DNA of 33,595 nt. Origin: Pseudomonadota bacterium. GTDB taxonomy: Bacteria; Desulfobacterota; BSN033; WVXP01; G020346125. Where the stretch lies: positions 1 through 33,595 of the forward strand of contig JAUWDQ010000002.1 of assembly GCA_030608745.1 (NCBI GenBank), written 5' to 3'. The position numbers were made by a program, and so were the translations under genes. Of the stretch, positions 15,114 to 23,137 are shown piece by piece. Within the stretch, counting starts at the first letter, position 1. Each line of letters opens with the position of its first letter. The notes under the pieces were generated by a model. It saw nothing but the letters and a program-made list of their open reading frames with translations, made no database searches and was not told the DNA's origin.

Positions 15114-16001
15114 ATGGAGAGATGGGTCGATAGCTATATGAACTACATAACCGTTGAGAGAGGACTGTCCAAGAACACCCTCGATTCGTACAGCGGCGAT
15201 CTGGTTCGGTACATGAGCTTTTTGGGGGGATTGGGCATCGTCGAAATCGGAGAGACTTCAAAGCTAGAGGTGATGGCTTACCTGCTCTCTTTGCGGAAAC
15301 GAGACCTTTCCTCTAAAACGGTTGCCAGATCTATTTCCGTTTTGCGAGGATTTTATCGGTGGTTGGCCGATGAGGGGGTACTGCGAGGAAATCCATTGGA
15401 GGATATGGAATCCCCGAGGACGATCCGATCCCTACCGGGAGTACTTTCCCTGGATGAAGTCGATTCACTGCTGAATCAACCCGACCCCTCCAATCCCATC
15501 GGGATGAGGGATAAGGCCATGTTGGAATTACTGTACGCGACGGGGTTGAGGGTATCCGAGTTAACCAATTTAGTCCTGAATAATATTAACTTTGAGGCGG
15601 GATATCTGGTCGTCATGGGCAAGGGGGCCAAGGAGAGGATTGTTCCCATGGGCCAAGAAGCTCTCCATTGGCTAAAGAGGTATCTGGAGGGGTCCCGCAA
15701 AATGCTCCTCGGGAACAACCGGAGTCCACTTGCCTTCGTGAGCCAATGGGGGAAGGGAATGACCCGGCAGGGTTTTTGGAAGACCATTAAGAAATACGCC
15801 CTTATGGTTGGGATTCGGAAGACCATCTCCCCCCATACCCTCAGACATTCCTTCGCAAGCCATCTCCTGGAAGGTGGGGCGGATTTGCGGTCAGTCCAGA
15901 GCATGTTGGGACACGTGGATATCTCCACGACTCAAATTTACACCCACGTGACCCGGGAAAGGTTGAAGAAGATCCATGCTCGATACCATCCCAGATCGTG
16001 A
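15114..16001 (+). CDS. xerD: Tyrosine recombinase XerD/XerC
   Basis: A 295-residue site-specific recombinase of typical Xer length. The N-terminal SAM-like core-binding domain spans about 1-85, and the catalytic domain carries R146 (ATGLRVSEL), K170, H241-x2-R244 (HTLRH), H267 (LGHVDIS) and nucleophile Y276 (QIYTHV), so all active residues are present. Xer enzymes resolve chromosome dimers at dif with FtsK. The position after dut and the sequence resemble XerD, but XerC cannot be excluded. No dif-like site was identified in this window. The location inside a housekeeping cluster argues against a mobile integrase. Confidence 0.92.
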   Translation: MERWVDSYMNYITVERGLSKNTLDSYSGDLVRYMSFLGGLGIVEIGETSKLEVMAYLLSLRKRDLSSKTVARSISVLRGFYRWLADEGVLRGNPLEDMESPRTIRSLPGVLSLDEVDSLLNQPDPSNPIGMRDKAMLELLYATGLRVSELTNLVLNNINFEAGYLVVMGKGAKERIVPMGQEALHWLKRYLEGSRKMLLGNNRSPLAFVSQWGKGMTRQGFWKTIKKYALMVGIRKTISPHTLRHSFASHLLEGGADLRSVQSMLGHVDISTTQIYTHVTRERLKKIHARYHPRS

Positions 16002-16059
16002 TCGCCACCGTTCGCTGAGGGGGAAAGGGGGGGGATACCCTCAGCCTTCGAGGATAGCA

Positions 16060-18714
16060 ATGGAGGTCATTACTACCCACATCAACGCCGATTTCGACGC
16101 TTTGGCCTGCATGTTAGCGGCTAAGAAGCTCTATCCTGAGGCGATTTTGGTTTTCCCGGGCTCCCAGGAGGGGAGCCTAAGGGATTTTTTCGTCCGGTCC
16201 ACCATTTACGTATTCGAGGCCGAACGGATGAAAAACGTGGATCTGGATCGAATCAGCCGTCTCATCCTCGTCGATACTCGACAGAAAAGCCGAATCGGGA
16301 AGTTCGCTCAAATCATAAAGAGGCCGGCAGTGGACATCCACATCTACGATCACCATCCTCCCTCTTCGGATGATATTAAGGGCTCAGTAGAAGTGGTGAA
16401 GGAAGTGGGATCTGCTATTACCTTGATGCTGGAGGTTTTGAGGGAGAGAGATATTGATATAACCTCCGATGAGGCGACGGTAATGATGCTGGGGATTTAC
16501 GAAGATACGGGCTCCCTCACCTTTTCCTCGACAACGGAGGACGACTTTCATGCCGCCGCATATCTGCTGTCACAGGGTGCAAGTCTCAATATGATATCGG
16601 ATATGGTGACCAAGGAGCTGATGGCGGAACAGGTTTTTCTTCTCAACGATCTGATCCAGTCCGCTACCAACTACACGATAGGTGGCATTGATGTGGTTAT
16701 TGCTACGGCCTCGGCGGATCAATACGTCGGTGATATCGCCATCCTCGTCCATAAATTAAAGGATATGGAGAATTTGGATGTGCTTTTCGCCTTGGTTCGG
16801 ATGGAGGATCGGGTCCACATGATTGGAAGGAGCCGGATCGAGGAAGTCAACGTGGCGGAAATCCTGTTGGAGTTTGGAGGAGGTGGGCATGCGACGGCCG
16901 CCTCGGCCACCGTAAAGGATTTGACATTAATCCAGTGCGCCGAGAAATTGGTGAAGGTGCTTCAGGGGACTGTTAAACTGGGGAAATTCGCCAAGGACCT
17001 CATGACCTCTCCGGTGAAGACCATCCAAGCCGAGAGGAGGTTGTCCGAAGCAGGGGAGCTCCTCACTCGGTATAATATCAACGTATTGCCGGTGATGAGG
17101 GGAAGGAAATTGGCGGGGTTGATATCCAGACAGGTCATCGAAAAGGCCTCATTCCATGGGCTCGGAGATCGCCCGGTCAAGGAATACATGAGCACGGGAT
17201 TTTCGGTAGTCGATATGACCACTCCCCTAACTAACGTTCAACGCCTTATCGTGGGCAACAATCAGCGATTTTTGCCCGTAATGGAGGGAGGTGAACTTTT
17301 GGGGGCCATCACCCGGACGGACGTCTTAAGGGCCATTCAGGAGGATTTGGTGGGACGATCCGATTCCCCTTTTCCCCTTGAGGTTCACAAGCTCTATGCC
17401 AGGAAGAAGATGATCACGAAGTTGATGGAGGAGAGGCTTACGTCGAGGGTTCAAGACATTCTCCGGGAGTTCGGCAGGGTTGGGGAGGATTTGAGCTGTC
17501 CCGTGTATGCGGTGGGAGGGTTCGTTCGGGACCTTTTGCTGAGAGACCATAACTTAGACGTGGATATCGTAGTGGAGGGGGATGGCATCCGATTCGCAGA
17601 ATATTTTGCCGAGAGGCATCCCTGTAAGATCAGGATTAACCGGCGGTTTGGAACGGCTGCTCTCCGTTTTTCGAACAACCTCAAGGTTGATATAGCAACA
17701 GCTCGGTTGGAATACTATGATTCTCCCGCTGCCCTTCCCACGGTGGAACTCAGTTCCATCAAGAATGACCTCTATCGAAGGGACTTTACCATTAATACCC
17801 TGGCCATCAAATTGAATGGGGAGGAATTTGGCGAACTGGTCGATTTCTTCGGCGCCCAAAGGGATATTAAGGAGAAGGTAATCCGGGTACTTCATAACCT
17901 GAGTTTCGTCGAAGACCCAACGAGGGTTTTGCGTGCCATTCGCTTCGAGCAGCGGTTTGGCTTCCAATTGGACAAGCAAACCCGGAATCTGATTAAGAAT
18001 GCCGTGAAGATGGGATTTCTGGATCGCCTTTCGGGGCGAAGGATCTTTACCGAACTGGTGCTCATCTTCAACGAAGAGGATCCAATCCCCATTCTTCGAA
18101 GGATGAGAGAACTGGACCTATTGAAATCCATCCACACCAAAATCCCCTGGGAGAAGGAGAGCGAGAGCCTGTTAGAGGCCATAAAGAATGTCATATCCTG
18201 GTACGACCTCCTCTTTTTGGAGGGAGAGTGCGAAAAGTGGCAGGTCTATTTTTATGGGTTGATGGATTCCCTGGCGGAGGAAGAGGCCTTGGATGTCTGC
18301 CAACGGCTTTCGTTCTCCGAGAAAAACAAGGAGAAGATCAGAAACGGAAGGACAGAGGCCGAGGAGACCCTGAGGGAGATTGTCCGAAGATTGGATTCCA
18401 GGAGAAGGATTCGACGAAGCGAAATGTATGAGCTCTTGGAACCCCTTTCAACGGAGGCGAAGCTCTTCATGATGGCCAAGACCACCAAGAAAGAGACGAA
18501 ACAGTGGATCTCCCTTTTCTTTACAACGCTTCGGGGGCTGAGACCCTTATTAAAGGGGAGGGATTTGATCCGATTGGGTGTTCGTCCAGGACCCATCATG
18601 AAGGAGATATTGGCCGATCTCCTGAGGGCTCGTCTCGATCGGCGCATCAGAACGAGGGACGATGAGGTCGATTACGTGAAAAGGACCTATATAAATCAAA
18701 GGGGAACGGCTTAA
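16060..18714 (+). CDS. Fusion protein: DHH-DHHA1 phosphoesterase, two CBS domains, tRNA nucleotidyltransferase
   Basis: An 884-residue multidomain protein. Residues 1-150 form a DHH domain (THINADFDALA, LVDTR, and DHH at about 97-99). DHHA1 follows, with GGGGHATAAS at about 273-282. Two CBS domains cover about 310-440. A class-II polymerase head begins near 480 (YAVGGFVRDLL and DVDIVVEGD, whose paired Asp bind metal), and RNA-binding helices fill the rest. Such fusions are known in Desulfobacterota and Aquificae and are annotated as A-adding or CCA tRNA nucleotidyltransferases; CBS domains usually sense adenine nucleotides. The DHH part may hydrolyse oligoribonucleotides or 3'-phosphates. The ATG at 16060 follows GAGGA with good spacing; the frame is open back into xerD, but the upstream residues are unlike the family. 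Confidence 0.92.
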   Translation: MEVITTHINADFDALACMLAAKKLYPEAILVFPGSQEGSLRDFFVRSTIYVFEAERMKNVDLDRISRLILVDTRQKSRIGKFAQIIKRPAVDIHIYDHHPPSSDDIKGSVEVVKEVGSAITLMLEVLRERDIDITSDEATVMMLGIYEDTGSLTFSSTTEDDFHAAAYLLSQGASLNMISDMVTKELMAEQVFLLNDLIQSATNYTIGGIDVVIATASADQYVGDIAILVHKLKDMENLDVLFALVRMEDRVHMIGRSRIEEVNVAEILLEFGGGGHATAASATVKDLTLIQCAEKLVKVLQGTVKLGKFAKDLMTSPVKTIQAERRLSEAGELLTRYNINVLPVMRGRKLAGLISRQVIEKASFHGLGDRPVKEYMSTGFSVVDMTTPLTNVQRLIVGNNQRFLPVMEGGELLGAITRTDVLRAIQEDLVGRSDSPFPLEVHKLYARKKMITKLMEERLTSRVQDILREFGRVGEDLSCPVYAVGGFVRDLLLRDHNLDVDIVVEGDGIRFAEYFAERHPCKIRINRRFGTAALRFSNNLKVDIATARLEYYDSPAALPTVELSSIKNDLYRRDFTINTLAIKLNGEEFGELVDFFGAQRDIKEKVIRVLHNLSFVEDPTRVLRAIRFEQRFGFQLDKQTRNLIKNAVKMGFLDRLSGRRIFTELVLIFNEEDPIPILRRMRELDLLKSIHTKIPWEKESESLLEAIKNVISWYDLLFLEGECEKWQVYFYGLMDSLAEEEALDVCQRLSFSEKNKEKIRNGRTEAEETLREIVRRLDSRRRIRRSEMYELLEPLSTEAKLFMMAKTTKKETKQWISLFFTTLRGLRPLLKGRDLIRLGVRPGPIMKEILADLLRARLDRRIRTRDDEVDYVKRTYINQRGTA

Positions 18715-18743
18715 TCCGAGGTCATTCCCCCACAAGATGCCGT

Positions 18744-19385
18744 ATGGCCACACTAGTCCAGAAAATATCAATCTATGTCATCCCAACACTGCTGGCAATC
18801 ATCCTCCATGAGGTCTCCCATGGATGGGTCGCCGATAGGCTGGGTGATTCCACCGCGCGATACTCGGGACGATTGACCCTAAATCCCTTGGCCCATATCG
18901 ATTTATTCGGCACGGTCATTTTGCCGCTGATCCTGCTCATTACGCCAGGGAATTTTATATTCGGCTACGCCAAACCCGTTCCCATTAACCCTTACAATCT
19001 GAGGAACCCGAAGAGGGACATGATTTGGGTATCCCTCTCGGGCATATTGACCAATTTGGCCTTGGCAGCCGTTTCCGCCATGTTCTTTCGGTTTGTGGCC
19101 GCCGCCTCCCCGGGTTCATGGAGCCTCGTCGCAATCCCCCTCGCGATGATGTTAAGGGTTAGTGTCATGATTAATATTATCTTGGCCGTCTTCAATGCGA
19201 TTCCCATTCCCCCTCTTGACGGAAGTCGGGTTTTGGCCCATCTTCTTCCCCCGGAACAGGCGGCGGTATTTTCGAAATTGGAGCCTTATGGATTTATCAT
19301 CATATTATTACTTTTCTTTACGGGGGTGATCGATTTTATCTGGCCCATTATCGGATTCTTTATGGGCCTCTTTTTGGGTCCTTAG
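18744..19385 (+). CDS. Site-2 protease family (M50) integral membrane metallopeptidase
   Basis: A 213-residue membrane protein with about five or six hydrophobic segments. The zinc motif H22-E23-x2-H26 (ILHEVSHGW) lies in the first helix, and NAIPIPPLDGSR near residue 150 gives the third ligand Asp. This short rhomboid-like subgroup of M50 lacks PDZ and CBS domains; natural substrates are unknown. It stands between the nucleotidyltransferase fusion and scpA. In many related genomes trpS lies between the M50 gene and scpA; here scpA follows after 34 bp. The ribosome binding site is weak. Confidence 0.93.
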   Translation: MATLVQKISIYVIPTLLAIILHEVSHGWVADRLGDSTARYSGRLTLNPLAHIDLFGTVILPLILLITPGNFIFGYAKPVPINPYNLRNPKRDMIWVSLSGILTNLALAAVSAMFFRFVAAASPGSWSLVAIPLAMMLRVSVMINIILAVFNAIPIPPLDGSRVLAHLLPPEQAAVFSKLEPYGFIIILLLFFTGVIDFIWPIIGFFMGLFLGP

Positions 19386-19419
19386 TATGATGATATAGGG
19401 GAATGCATCGGTATATTCA

Positions 19420-20142
19420 ATGGTTACTGTAGATCCATACACGGTAAAATTGGAGATTTTCGAGGGCCCCTTGGACCTTCTCTTGCACCTCATCAGACGG
19501 AACCAGGTAGACATATACGATATTCCCATCGCCACGATCACAGACCAATACCTGGATTATCTCAGCATGATGAGGAGTCTCAACTTGGATGTTGCCGGCG
19601 AATTCCTTTTGATGGCGGCGACCTTGCTCCAAATAAAATCGAAGACATTGTTGCCATTACCGCCCGAAGAGGAGGAAGAAGGGGGGGAAGACCCGAGGGC
19701 AGAGCTGGTGAACAGACTATTGGAATATCAGAAATACAAGGAAGCGGCTGCTCGATTCCATGAGAGGGATATGTTGGAAAGGGATATCTTCGTGCAGGGA
19801 AATCAAGCAGAGGGATCTGAAGATAGGAGACTAGTTGAGATCGGGGTTTTCGAACTGATCGAGGCCCTCAAGGATGTTTTGAATCGGGCCTCCATCGAAG
19901 CGGCCTATGATATTACCCTGGATCGGATAACGATAGAGGAGCGGATCGCCCAAATTCTGGAGGCGGTCAAATTGGAAAGGAGTGGACTTCTCTTCTCGTC
20001 GCTCTTTTCCGGGGCATCGTCCAAGGAGGATATTATTCTCACCTTCCTCGCTCTTTTGGAATTGATCAAAATGAGGATGATTAAGGTTTATCAAAGGACT
20101 CCATTTGGACCGATAGAGATTTTCGCCCTCTCGGGAGGGTAG
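19420..20142 (+). CDS. scpA: Segregation and condensation protein ScpA
   Basis: A 240-residue kleisin. The N-terminal VKLEIFEGPLDLLLHLIRRN, the helix VDIYDIPIATITDQYLDYL and AGEFLLMAATLLQIKSKTLLP are strongly diagnostic. The middle is acidic, and the C-terminal winged helix (about 200-235) ends in IKVYQRTPFGPIEIF. ScpA bridges SMC heads and recruits ScpB, forming the condensin that organises and segregates the chromosome. scpB, its usual downstream neighbour, is not here: the next gene encodes an unrelated secreted protein 9 bp away. Confidence 0.95.
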   Translation: MVTVDPYTVKLEIFEGPLDLLLHLIRRNQVDIYDIPIATITDQYLDYLSMMRSLNLDVAGEFLLMAATLLQIKSKTLLPLPPEEEEEGGEDPRAELVNRLLEYQKYKEAAARFHERDMLERDIFVQGNQAEGSEDRRLVEIGVFELIEALKDVLNRASIEAAYDITLDRITIEERIAQILEAVKLERSGLLFSSLFSGASSKEDIILTFLALLELIKMRMIKVYQRTPFGPIEIFALSGG

Positions 20143-20151
20143 GGGAAATCC

Positions 20152-20844
20152 ATGAAAAGGATTGTTATCATTGTTGGTTTATTGATTGTGGCCGTGATAA
20201 TAGACCTTTCGGCCAGGGAATTGCCCCAGGTAAAGGAACTGATGGTAGTGGGGTCTGGGGAAATGGTTACGGGGAACGTCGGGAGGGCCCGTCAAGATGC
20301 AATCCTAAATGCCCTCAAGGAGGCGGTACGGATCTCTCTGCTGGAGTTTATTCCAGCACCCATGCTTGAAGAGAATACCGTTACGCTGAACATGGAAATC
20401 TTCAGCCGGGTGACCCAATACGTGCAAACCTTCAAGATCCTCTCCGAGACAGGGAGGGATGATGGGCATGAGGTATTGTTGCAAGCTCAGGTGGACCTCC
20501 ATAAATTGAAGGATTCGCTGTCGGCTCTGGGCTTATTGGGGGAGAAGGTCGTCCAGGAGGAGATTGTCCGCATCCGAATGGTCCTCGCTGAGGTCTCTCG
20601 GTATCCTTGGTATAGGGAATTTGAGGATTTCCTGAGGGAAGGGCTTGAATTCGTCAGGGGGGTTCAACTTCGGTCCGTGATGACAGGAGAGTTCACCATG
20701 GACATTGAATTAGCCGGCGATATCCAATCCTTTCTCGATGCTTTGACGACAAAGGAGTTTGAGGAATTCTTCCTGGAGATCCATCAAACCCTTGAGGATC
20801 AGGTTATGGTTCGTTTTATGCCAAAGGAAGCATCAGGGTCTTAA
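20152..20844 (+). CDS. Secreted protein with FlgT_N/LPP20-like domain, function unknown
   Basis: A 230-residue protein with a clear N-terminal hydrophobic signal (about 4-18, VIIVGLLIVAVIIDLSA) and no lipobox cysteine, so it is exported or anchored by the signal. Residues 30-70 (VVGSGEMVTGNVGRARQDAILNALKEA) resemble the start of LPP20 and FlgT N-terminal domains, where a glycine-containing strand is followed by a long helix after ARxxAIxxAL. The rest is helical and acidic. GGGGAAAT precedes the ATG, nine bases after scpA, so it is probably translated from the same mRNA. I cannot name a function; the resemblance is a short motif only. Confidence 0.6.
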   Translation: MKRIVIIVGLLIVAVIIDLSARELPQVKELMVVGSGEMVTGNVGRARQDAILNALKEAVRISLLEFIPAPMLEENTVTLNMEIFSRVTQYVQTFKILSETGRDDGHEVLLQAQVDLHKLKDSLSALGLLGEKVVQEEIVRIRMVLAEVSRYPWYREFEDFLREGLEFVRGVQLRSVMTGEFTMDIELAGDIQSFLDALTTKEFEEFFLEIHQTLEDQVMVRFMPKEASGS

Positions 20845-20870
20845 AGGTCCCTGCCCTTTCTTTATTTATA

Positions 20871-21062
20871 TTGACGTCATTGAAATGAGTTGAAATGAGA
20901 CGCCAAAGAAAAAAATTCAGATGCAAGGCGCGAAAGTCCTGAGGAATGGGGCGTACATAGAAATACGCTGCAGTGACGAAGGATGAAGCGCAACGCAGCC
21001 CTTCGGCTTTGCTCAGGGCCGTGAGCATGTCGAACGGCAGATGAACTTTTTACTAAGCCGTA
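20871..21062 (+). repeat. Dispersed repeat, copy 3, with a nested 39-bp insertion
   Basis: Third copy of the element, plus strand, between the secreted-protein gene and sppA. It starts with TTGACGTCATTG, contains GGGGCGTACATAGAAATACGC and ends TTTTTACTAAGCCGT. It has more substitutions than the other two and a separate 39-bp insertion. Confidence 0.78.
20999..21037. repeat. 39-bp hairpin element inserted in repeat copy 3
   Basis: The segment from CCCTTCGG to CGAACGG interrupts the host repeat exactly between ACGCAG and CAGATG, which are contiguous in copies 1 and 2. It has imperfect complementary ends (CCCTTCG and CGAACGG) and an inner GCTCA/TGAGC stem. I recall similar short GC-rich units being common in environmental genomes, but I cannot check that here. 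No target duplication. Confidence 0.6.
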
Positions 21063-21090
21063 AAGATTAATGCGAGAAAAGGAGTGCCCC

Positions 21091-21969
21091 ATGAGAAAGC
21101 ATCCCGTATTGTTAGGTCTCATTATCATCGGAGTTATTTTAGGCGTCTTCCTCATATCGCTCTTTTTCTTAGGTCGGTTTGGAGAGGAAAGGGTCTTCGT
21201 CCTTGGGGAAAAGATCGCCGTGGTGGATATTAAGGGGGTGATCACCAGTTCCAGGGGCATCGTTGAGCAGATCGAAAAATTGAAGGAGGACAGCGATGTT
21301 AAGGCCATCATTTTGAGGATCAATTCCCCGGGAGGCGGCGTCGGGCCTTCACAGGAGATTTATCGGGAAGTCTTGAGAGCCAAGGAGAAGAAGAAAATCA
21401 TCGCCTCGATGGAATCCGTGGCCGCATCGGGTGGGTATTATGTTGCCTGTGCTTCGGACATCATCGTGGCCAATCCGGGAACCATTACGGGGAGCATCGG
21501 TGTGGTGATGGAATTCTCAAATGTAGAGGATTTATTGAAAAAAATAGGATTACGGAGCTACGTGATCAAAAGCGGTAAACATAAGGATATCGGGTCCCCG
21601 TTAAGAGAAATGACCTCTGAGGAGAAGGCAATCCTTCAGAGCGTTATCGATAGTGTCCACAGTCAGTTCGTTCGGGCGGTCGCGGAGGGCAGGAATATGG
21701 AGGAAAGGAAGGTAAGGCGGATCGCCGATGGCCGCATTTTTTCAGGGGAACAGGCCAAGGAATTGGGGTTGGTTGACCGGCTTGGAAGCCTTCAAGACGC
21801 CATCGAAATAGCGGCCGAAATGATCGGGATTGAAGGGAAACCCGTGGTGGTTTACCCGAAGAAGAAATTATCCCTCTACGAATTGCTCTTCAAGAAATCC
21901 CTTCGCCTCATTATGGATGAGGTTTGGCAGAGGGAGTACCGGCTCAGCTACTTGATGTATTCCTCGTGA
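21091..21969 (+). CDS. sppA: Signal peptide peptidase SppA, short (67K-independent) type
   Basis: A 292-residue S49 serine protease with one N-terminal membrane anchor (about 6-28). The catalytic Ser-Lys dyad fits S113 in SVAASGGYYVA and K165 in SGKHKDIGSP. NSPGGGV at 79-85 forms the oxyanion-side loop. It cleaves remnant signal peptides in the membrane. AAGGAG at 21078-21083 with seven bases spacing selects the ATG at 21091; an ATG at 21070 would place that site within the gene. The 3' end overlaps the convergent uracil-DNA glycosylase gene by 22 bp. A repeat element forms its whole upstream region, so its promoter may lie in or before the repeat. Confidence 0.93.
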   Translation: MRKHPVLLGLIIIGVILGVFLISLFFLGRFGEERVFVLGEKIAVVDIKGVITSSRGIVEQIEKLKEDSDVKAIILRINSPGGGVGPSQEIYREVLRAKEKKKIIASMESVAASGGYYVACASDIIVANPGTITGSIGVVMEFSNVEDLLKKIGLRSYVIKSGKHKDIGSPLREMTSEEKAILQSVIDSVHSQFVRAVAEGRNMEERKVRRIADGRIFSGEQAKELGLVDRLGSLQDAIEIAAEMIGIEGKPVVVYPKKKLSLYELLFKKSLRLIMDEVWQREYRLSYLMYSS

Positions 21970-22631
21970 ACCTTCTTTATGTCCTCCCAGACTTCCCTTT
22001 TCTTGTGGGGATTCCTCAAAAGAAAGGCCGGATGATAGGTGGGCATCACCTTGATTCCGCGGCACAAAAAAAACCGTCCTCTCAAGTTGGAAATCTTTTC
22101 ATCACTCTTGAGCAACGTTTGGGCCGCAAAGGTCCCCAGGGCGCAGATGATTTTTGGCTGAATGATCTCTAGCTGTTTATAGAGAAAAGGCTCACAGGTA
22201 GCGATCTCGTCCTGTTGAGGATTTCGATTATGGGGAGGCCGACATTTAATAATATTGGTGATATAGACCTCTTCCCTCCTGAGGCCGATCGCATTGATGA
22301 TTCGAGTTAAGAGTTGCCCGGCCTTACCGACGAAAGGCCTTCCCTGTCGGTCTTCATCCTCTCCTGGACCTTCCCCGATGAATACCAATTGGGCCTTCTC
22401 GCTCCCGTCACCGAAGACGATATGTCGGCGCGTTAGATGAAGTTTACACCGTTTGCACTCCCCCAGCTCCCTCCTCACCTCGGTTAAGGTGGGCTGAGGA
22501 TGAGGGATTTTTCTCGCGGATCCGGGGAGGAATTCCGCGCCCAGACTTCCTTGATAGGCTACGTAATGCCTTAAATCTCCTATGAGTTCGATGAATTGTC
22601 TCTTTACGAGGGGTTTTTCTACCTTATCCAT
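21948..22631 (-). CDS. Uracil-DNA glycosylase, family 4 (iron-sulfur type)
   Basis: A 227-residue protein from the chosen ATG. Four cysteines (C59, C62, C130, C146) match the 4Fe-4S ligands of family-4 UDGs. GEGPGEDED (86-94) is motif A for the active site, and HPAFLLRNP near the C-terminus carries the conserved His. It removes uracil from DNA and starts base-excision repair. The N-terminal 45 residues are a linker of uncertain role, similar to the extension of phage-polymerase-like UDG proteins. The frame is open back to a TTG at 22694, but that TTG is the -35 box of a near-consensus promoter, so the ATG at 22631 is the likely start. It is convergent with sppA and overlaps it by 22 bp. Confidence 0.93.
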   Translation of the reverse strand: MDKVEKPLVKRQFIELIGDLRHYVAYQGSLGAEFLPGSARKIPHPQPTLTEVRRELGECKRCKLHLTRRHIVFGDGSEKAQLVFIGEGPGEDEDRQGRPFVGKAGQLLTRIINAIGLRREEVYITNIIKCRPPHNRNPQQDEIATCEPFLYKQLEIIQPKIICALGTFAAQTLLKSDEKISNLRGRFFLCRGIKVMPTYHPAFLLRNPHKKREVWEDIKKVHEEYIK

Positions 22632-22665
22632 GGGATTAATCGTAGAGTCGGTTTGGCTCCATACG

Positions 22666-22694
22666 ATAATACGTCTTCGGTTCCCTCCTGTCAA
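22666..22694 (-). promoter_or_regulatory. Near-consensus sigma-70 promoter of the uracil-DNA glycosylase gene
   Basis: On the minus strand: TTGACA (22694-22689), 17-bp spacer, TATTAT (22671-22666). The ATG at 22631 lies 34 bases beyond the -10 box, giving a leader of about 27 nt. Confidence 0.75.
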
Positions 22695-22873
22695 CTTGCC
22701 TGTTCGGGATTGTGGTGAAAAAGGTCTCCCATTATCCCGGAGGATGGTTAATGTTGTAAGCTATCGGCTGGTCAAGGTTTCAAGCTTTTCCAAGGGGAAT
22801 TTCTGTGACATGTTGATCAAATAGGGACTCAGGGGCTTTGCCCCGGCTGGAACATCCCAACTGGAATACCAGC

Positions 22874-22921
22874 TGGAATAGTGGAATAATGGAATACTGG
22901 AATGATGGGTTGATGGAAAAG
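22874..22921. repeat. Imperfect tandem repeat, six 8-bp units
   Basis: Units read TGGAATAG, TGGAATAA, TGGAATAC, TGGAATGA, TGGGTTGA, TGGAAAAG. The same TGGAAT core recurs loosely on both sides (22861-22950). Confidence 0.8.
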
Positions 22922-22966
22922 ACTATATGGAATAATGGAATGGTGGGTATCAAAACTGGTGGGTTA

Positions 22967-23074
22967 TAAACCCAATAAACTCAATAAACCCGAGCAACCC
23001 AAGCAAACCATCCAAACGGTCTGAACGATCTAAACCGAATAAACGGAATAAACCAAATAAACCAGATAAACCGA
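22967..23074. repeat. Imperfect tandem repeat, twelve 9-bp units
   Basis: Period of nine with consensus TAAACC(G/C)AA, for example TAAACCCAA, TAAACTCAA, then degenerate central units and again ATAAACGGA, ATAAACCAA. Units are contiguous without spacers, which excludes a CRISPR array. Confidence 0.8.
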
Positions 23075-23108
23075 AACAATTCCTCATAGGGACAACGGAG
23101 TTCCCCTG

Positions 23109-23126
23109 AAAACCAGGAAACTCCAG
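23109..23126. promoter_or_regulatory. 18-bp element upstream of the zinc-ribbon promoter (copy A)
   Basis: AAAACCAGGAAACTCCAG, ending 11 nt before the -35 box at 23138. An 18-mer with one mismatch stands at 27636-27653, also ending 11 nt before a TTGACT. This suggests a shared operator or activator site; no regulator is identified. Confidence 0.5.
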
Positions 23127-23137
23127 GTCGAATGTCA

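Noticed and set aside
15114..16001. XerD-like recombinase as an integrase marking a genomic island
   Set aside because: It is embedded in a housekeeping cluster, has Xer length and motifs, and no attachment repeats or cargo genes flank it.
15976..16059. N-terminal extension of the DHH/CBS/nucleotidyltransferase protein
   Set aside because: The extension overlaps xerD, contains a G8 run and reads as low-complexity Arg/Gly sequence. The DHH domain and a good ribosome binding site begin at 16060.
22967..23074. CRISPR array or minus-strand protein across the 9-bp repeats
   Set aside because: Units are 9 bp and contiguous with no spacers, and the translated frame is a three-residue periodic peptide without ribosome binding site. 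No cas genes are present.
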